Below are positions 6,000 through 8,942 of a stretch of 8,942 bases of DNA, in pieces. The DNA is from Schaalia odontolytica (GTDB lineage: Bacteria > Actinomycetota > Actinomycetes > Actinomycetales > Actinomycetaceae), in NCBI GenBank assembly GCA_958415245.1, contig CATYYP010000059.1:1-8942 (forward strand). Direction: 5' to 3'. The notes below the pieces were generated by a model that worked only from the letters and a program-made list of their open reading frames with translations, was not told the DNA's origin and ran no database searches. Each line of letters begins with the position of its first letter. The first letter of the stretch is position 1. The position numbers and the translations under genes were made by a program.

Positions 6000-6827
6000 A
6001 TGACAGTCAACGATTCCGCCTTGCAGGAGCGTTACGTGGCGCTGCAGGCGTGGCTGGTCGGGCAGATGTCCCCGCGCGCGCCTCACGCGGCGGACCTCTT
6101 TGCGCAGGACAGGGAGTGCCTCTACGCCGCCTTCCTCTCCGCGCTCGTTGGTACGGGGCTGGGATTCGCCGACTTCGACGACAATCGCGCCCATCACGGG
6201 CTCTATGCCTTTGATTTCTTCGTGGGTGACCTCGAGGCTCCGCCCCGAGGCAGGGGTGTTGATGGGGCGAGGGCGTCCGTTGTAGCAGGGGATTCTGCCA
6301 CGGACGCCGCCGCCCCGGCGATGTGCCACACCCTCGTCGACACGTGGCTCGGGGAAACGGGCAGGCGCATCCCGTTCGTGGCCTCCGTGATCGCCTCCGT
6401 GGCCACCCTCGAGCTCGTCGCCGACGTGAGCGTCGACGGATGCGTCTTCGAGTGTGAGCTGCTGCCGGGCTACGCGCGCTCCACCGCGAACTACCCGTGG
6501 GAGGACGGGAGCCTGCCGATCGGCTCGCTCGATTCGTCTCTGGTGATCCCCGGTCCACTCATCTACGTGGAGGCGGGCGTGCGATACGAGGGACAGGTTC
6601 TGTCCTGCTTGGGCGTCGACGAGGTCGTGGCCTCGTGGGTGCAGATGGGGCTCTCTGTGGAGTCCTCCACGGCCTCCGGCACCGGAGTGACTGCCGTTCT
6701 GCGCGCCCCGCACGGGGGCCCTGAGATGCTCGGGTGGGCTGCCGACGCAGTGGCTCGCGCCCTGTCCGCGTGCGGGTACACCGGGGTAGTGCAGATCCGA
6801 GCGCGCTTCGCTCACGCGCCGGCGTAG
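6000..6827 (+). CDS. Hypothetical protein, 275 residues
   Basis: I do not recognise this protein. It is acidic to neutral, soluble-looking, without a signal peptide or clear membrane helix. The N-terminal ~60 residues (ERYVALQAWLVGQMSPRAP...; RECLYAAFLSALVGTGLGF) look helical. A region near residue 60 reads DFDDNRAHHGLYAFDFFVGD. Residues about 83-100 (RGRGVDGARASVVAGDSATDAAA) look like a low-complexity linker. The C-terminal half (VATLELVADVSVDGCVFECELL; SSLVIPGPLIYVEAGVRYEGQVLSCLGVDEVV) alternates strand-like segments and ends in a helix-strand pair. Six Cys residues are scattered without a metal-binding pattern. Codon use is less strictly G/C-ending than in the upstream cluster, which suggests lower expression. 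It stands alone between two strong hairpins and has its own near-perfect ribosome binding site, so it is probably monocistronic. The coding call is firm; the function is unknown. Confidence 0.8.
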   Translation: MTVNDSALQERYVALQAWLVGQMSPRAPHAADLFAQDRECLYAAFLSALVGTGLGFADFDDNRAHHGLYAFDFFVGDLEAPPRGRGVDGARASVVAGDSATDAAAPAMCHTLVDTWLGETGRRIPFVASVIASVATLELVADVSVDGCVFECELLPGYARSTANYPWEDGSLPIGSLDSSLVIPGPLIYVEAGVRYEGQVLSCLGVDEVVASWVQMGLSVESSTASGTGVTAVLRAPHGGPEMLGWAADAVARALSACGYTGVVQIRARFAHAPA

Positions 6828-6860
6828 CATCCGATTGCCGCACCGTCGCGCATAACGAAG

Positions 6861-6892
6861 CCCCGGCCTCGTCCGTTGAGACGAGGCCGGGG
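6861..6892. terminator. Bidirectional terminator between convergent genes, shared-core repeat copy 4
   Basis: A perfect 13-bp stem (CCCCGGCCTCGTC at 6861-6873, complement at 6880-6892) has a 6-base loop, extendable by one G-T pair. It lies 33 bases after the hypothetical gene and 23 bases from the end of the minus-strand symporter, so it can serve both transcripts. Its stem is nearly identical to that at 5909-5942. Confidence 0.8.
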
Positions 6893-6915
6893 TACGTTGC
6901 GAGGGGAGAGGCCCC

Positions 6916-8385
6916 TTACGCGTTGGTCTTCTCGGCGGCGACGGGAGCGTCGTCCTTCCAGAAGTCCAGCTCGTCGGGGTTCAGTCCGATCGCGGAGGCC
7001 TTGAATTGCGGCTCGAGGCCGGCCTTGCGCTGGGCGACGTAGTCGTTCGCGCAGCGGATGGCCTGGTTGCCCAGGATGACGATGACGGGCAGGTTAATGA
7101 GCGCCATGAGTCCCATCAGGATGTCACCCAGGTTCCACGCCACCTCGAACTTGAGGAGGGCGCCCGCGAAGACAAGCAGAGCTGCGACCGCGCGGAAGAT
7201 CGAGAGCATCCAGTGCTTCATGTTCTTGTTACGCAGCAGGAAGCGGAAGTTGACCTCGGCGTAGTAGAAGTTGCCCACCAGCGTCGTGAACGCGAAGAGG
7301 AACAGGGCGACCGAGATGAAGACCTGCGCGGGGCCCTGACCGAGGACCGTCGCCATCGCGTCCTTAACGAGGGGAGCGCCCGTCACGCCGTTGTCGTTGC
7401 CAACACCAGAGGAGAGCACCACGAACGCGGTGAGCGTGCAGATCACCATCGTGTCGATGAAGACCGAGAGCATCTGGACGAGGCCCTGCTTGGCAGGGTG
7501 CGACACGGAAGCCGAAGCGGCGGCGTTCGGAGCGGAACCGACGCCCGCCTCGTTCGAGTAGAGACCGCGCTTGATGCCGTACATCATCGCGGAGCCGGCG
7601 AAGCCACCGAAAATCGCCTTAAAGTCGAAAGCGCCGCTGAAGATCGCCGAGAACATCGCGGGAATGTTCTGGTAGTTGAGCGCGATGACGACCAGGCCGA
7701 CGCCCAGGTAGATGATCGCCATGACGGGAACGAGCAGGGCGGTGACGTCGGTGAGACGACGCGTGCCGCCGAAGATCGAGCCGGCCATGAGGATCGCGAG
7801 GACGATACCGACGATCCACGGGGTCCATTCGTTCGCCCAGCTGTACTCGGTGAACGCGTCGGCAACGTTGAAGGAGGCGAGCAGATTGAAGCCACCCATG
7901 TAGGTGAGGATAAGAACAGAGGCGAAGAGCGTGGCCAGCCAGTTCTGCTTGAGTGCCGTCTGGATGTAGTAGGCGGGGCCGCCGTAGGAGTGGTGAGGGC
8001 CCTGCTTCTTGTAGATCTGCGCAAGCGTAGACTCGATAAAGGCGGAGGCGCCGCCGAGGGTCGCGATGACCCACATCCAGAAGACAGCTCCCGCGCCGCC
8101 GAGCGTCACGGCCGTCGCCACACCGGCAATGTTGCCGACGCCCACGCGCGAGGCCGTCGACACCATCAGTGCACGGAACGAGGAGACCTCGCCTTCCTCG
8201 TGGGGAGGCTCGGTCACGACGCGGATCGCTTCCTTAAACAGGCGCAGCGGAAGAGCGCGCGTGCGGATGAAGAAGTACAGGCCGACGCCAATCAGCAGGG
8301 CGACAAGCAAGTACGTATACATAAAGCCTGAGATAGCATCCAGGGTGCCGGCAAGATCGAAAGCCGGACGCAGAGTTCCATTCAT
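6916..8385 (-). CDS. Alanine/glycine:cation symporter (AGCS family)
   Basis: This encodes 489 residues. Family hallmarks are STASRVGVGNIAGVATAV (76-93), GGAGAVFWMW (96-105) and GIKRGLYSNEAGVGSAPNAA with SNEAG at 277-281. About ten hydrophobic segments run along the chain, starting with YTYLLVALLIGVGLYFF near residues 23-39, and the protein ends in a charged cytoplasmic tail. AGCS proteins import alanine, glycine or related small amino acids with Na+ or H+ across the cytoplasmic membrane; the specific substrate and ion cannot be read here. The start at 8385 is preferred because AGGA lies at 8395-8392 with 6-base spacing and MNGTL leads straight into the first membrane segment. The longer frame from 8463 would add 26 polar residues and overlaps the promoter. 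The length is normal for the family. The gene is convergent with the upstream hypothetical gene and appears monocistronic. Confidence 0.95.
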   Translation of the reverse strand: MNGTLRPAFDLAGTLDAISGFMYTYLLVALLIGVGLYFFIRTRALPLRLFKEAIRVVTEPPHEEGEVSSFRALMVSTASRVGVGNIAGVATAVTLGGAGAVFWMWVIATLGGASAFIESTLAQIYKKQGPHHSYGGPAYYIQTALKQNWLATLFASVLILTYMGGFNLLASFNVADAFTEYSWANEWTPWIVGIVLAILMAGSIFGGTRRLTDVTALLVPVMAIIYLGVGLVVIALNYQNIPAMFSAIFSGAFDFKAIFGGFAGSAMMYGIKRGLYSNEAGVGSAPNAAASASVSHPAKQGLVQMLSVFIDTMVICTLTAFVVLSSGVGNDNGVTGAPLVKDAMATVLGQGPAQVFISVALFLFAFTTLVGNFYYAEVNFRFLLRNKNMKHWMLSIFRAVAALLVFAGALLKFEVAWNLGDILMGLMALINLPVIVILGNQAIRCANDYVAQRKAGLEPQFKASAIGLNPDELDFWKDDAPVAAEKTNA

Positions 8386-8444
8386 CGTTGTTCCTAGCGT
8401 TGATGGATGTTCGTGGACGCGGCGAGGCCGCGCTGATGGTCCCG

Positions 8445-8474
8445 AGTATAGCTCCTCGGTCAACGGAAGGTAAA
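8445..8474 (-). promoter_or_regulatory. Candidate promoter of the AGCS symporter
   Basis: On the minus strand TTTACC (8474-8469) and TATACT (8450-8445) are separated by 18 bases. The start point would be near 8438, giving a leader of about 53 bases. A small hairpin (CGCGGC, GAG loop, GCCGCG; 8418-8432) lies in this leader upstream of the ribosome binding site. The -10 is good and the -35 is fair. Confidence 0.5.
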
Positions 8475-8705
8475 GAGTTTACTAAAAAACGTGATGGCTT
8501 CGGCCGTATAGGCAGGTGATGGGCGTAGGGAGCGGACATAGATCCCTACTTACTTGCCAATGTAGCGTTTGCTGGGGCACATTTTCATGAAATCTCTGTG
8601 GTCTGGGGCATTAAAATCGCCAATTTTGGGCATATTTGGCCACCTGTAGCAAGGGAGATCGTTGCAATCTGGCGGAAAACTGGGTCCATGTGCATCGGTT
8701 GCGCT
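8475..8705. other. Gene-free spacer between symporter promoter and rRNA-type promoter
   Basis: This stretch is clearly lower in GC than the rest of the window and shows no credible coding frame on either strand; the short frames here have no ribosome binding site or G/C third-position bias. It holds an inverted repeat, GTAGGGA (8525-8531) with TCCCTAC (8543-8549), and two direct copies of CTGGGGCA (8572-8579 and 8603-8610) each followed by A/T-rich bases. A related TTGGGCATATTT starts near 8624. These could be protein-binding sites upstream of the right-hand promoter, but nothing shows this directly. Confidence 0.5.
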
Positions 8706-8709
8706 TGAT

Positions 8710-8738
8710 TTGACGTTGTCTGGAGAAGTGCGTATTGT
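8710..8738 (+). promoter_or_regulatory. Strong promoter, probably of an rRNA operon
   Basis: TTGACG (8710-8715) and TATTGT (8733-8738) are spaced by exactly 17 bases. It is the best -35/-10 pair seen in the window. No protein gene follows it; what follows is a leader with antitermination-like and T-rich segments, which points to a stable-RNA operon starting beyond the right edge. Confidence 0.6.
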
Positions 8739-8942
8739 TTTCCTTGTTGCGCCGAACGGCAGCGAACGAAGCGAGAAGCTCGGGTCGCGGAAACATGGCG
8801 CGAAACGCCTTTCGAAAACATGCGAGATATTCGTGTGTGCTTGATCGTGTGGGTGTTGTTTGTGAACTCGATAGTGTGTTTGTTTGTTTTTTTATGCCTG
8901 TTTTTTGTTTTTGAGTGTTTTTGGTTGGGATTGCTGGCTGGC
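8739..8942 (+). other. Probable rRNA operon leader with boxA-like antitermination segment
   Basis: About 200 bases follow the promoter without a credible reading frame. TTGTTTGTGAACTCGATAG at 8856-8874 resembles the TTGTTTGAGAACTC...AGTGTG segments found in actinobacterial rRNA leaders and spacers, which are linked to antitermination and rRNA processing. Downstream of 8875 the strand is strikingly T/G-rich (runs of 7, 6 and 5 T), as is common just before 16S rRNA in Actinomyces and Bifidobacterium relatives. The 16S 5' end (normally ...TTTGATCCTGGCTCAG) is not reached. The family resemblance is from memory. Confidence 0.6.

Noticed and set aside
5433..6830. Minus-strand frame of 465 residues spanning the dehydrogenase end and the hypothetical gene
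   Set aside because: It crosses a strong terminator and two plus-strand genes, has no ribosome binding site and no family motif.
7006..8331. Long plus-strand frame (441 residues) opposite the symporter
   Set aside because: Its translation is a charged Arg/Glu/Asp/Val-rich shadow, while the minus strand encodes a clear AGCS transporter.
8386..8463. 26-residue N-terminal extension of the symporter
   Set aside because: The extension is polar, covers the probable promoter and leader, and the ATG at 8385 has its own Shine-Dalgarno.
8585..8844. Small frames on both strands (60-78 residues) in the right intergenic region
   Set aside because: They lack ribosome binding sites and G/C third-position bias, and overlap the rRNA-type promoter and leader.
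8875..8942. 16S rRNA 5' end inside the window
   Set aside because: The conserved 16S start sequence is not seen before the window ends; only the leader-like T-rich stretch is present.
1..8942. Insertion sequences, CRISPR arrays, tRNA genes, prophage or defence genes
   Set aside because: I saw no transposase motif, regular spaced repeats, cloverleaf with TTCGA loop, or defence-type domain anywhere in the window.

Overview
The window is high-GC actinobacterial DNA with strong G/C third-position bias and purine-rich ribosome binding sites. It ends in a T-rich stretch that looks like an rRNA operon leader. Codon style, the short GC-rich terminators and this leader fit the Actinomycetaceae (Actinomyces/Schaalia type). 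That placement is an inference, because no marker gene is present.

Left part (1-5889, all + strand) is a metabolic cluster. It opens inside a thiamine-diphosphate-dependent 2-oxoacid dehydrogenase E1 in which the alpha and beta subunits are fused (1-1698, 5' end outside the window). A GC-rich hairpin and a short gap follow. Next comes a PHP-domain protein (1870-3177), then 27 bases later an SDR oxidoreductase resembling sorbitol-6-phosphate 2-dehydrogenase with an extra ~70-residue N-terminus (3205-4227). Last is a large zinc-type medium-chain dehydrogenase (4328-5889) whose reading frame is broken near 4866. The two oxidoreductases are of the kind that interconvert polyol and keto-sugar phosphates. 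Together with the E1 fusion and the PHP protein they suggest a carbohydrate or polyol breakdown pathway that I cannot name. No transporter, kinase, regulator, E2 or E3 gene lies in the window.

Middle part (5890-6900) holds one unrecognised 275-residue protein with a near-perfect Shine-Dalgarno (6000-6827). It lies between two strong hairpins. Four intergenic hairpins (1770-1813, 4235-4282, 5909-5942, 6861-6892) share the same core, CGAGGCCGGGG or its complement. This is a dispersed terminator or palindromic repeat family.

Right part: an alanine/glycine:cation symporter (AGCS family) on the minus strand (6916-8385), convergent with the hypothetical gene. Beyond it are about 557 bases without a protein gene: the symporter promoter, a gene-free spacer, a good TTGACG-N17-TATTGT promoter on the + strand, and a leader with an antitermination-like TTGTTTGTGAACTCGATAG segment. 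The 16S gene would lie just past the right edge.

The points most worth a second look are the broken dehydrogenase with an apparent second Rossmann unit, the PHP protein with replaced metal ligands, the N-terminally extended SDR, and the shared-core hairpins.
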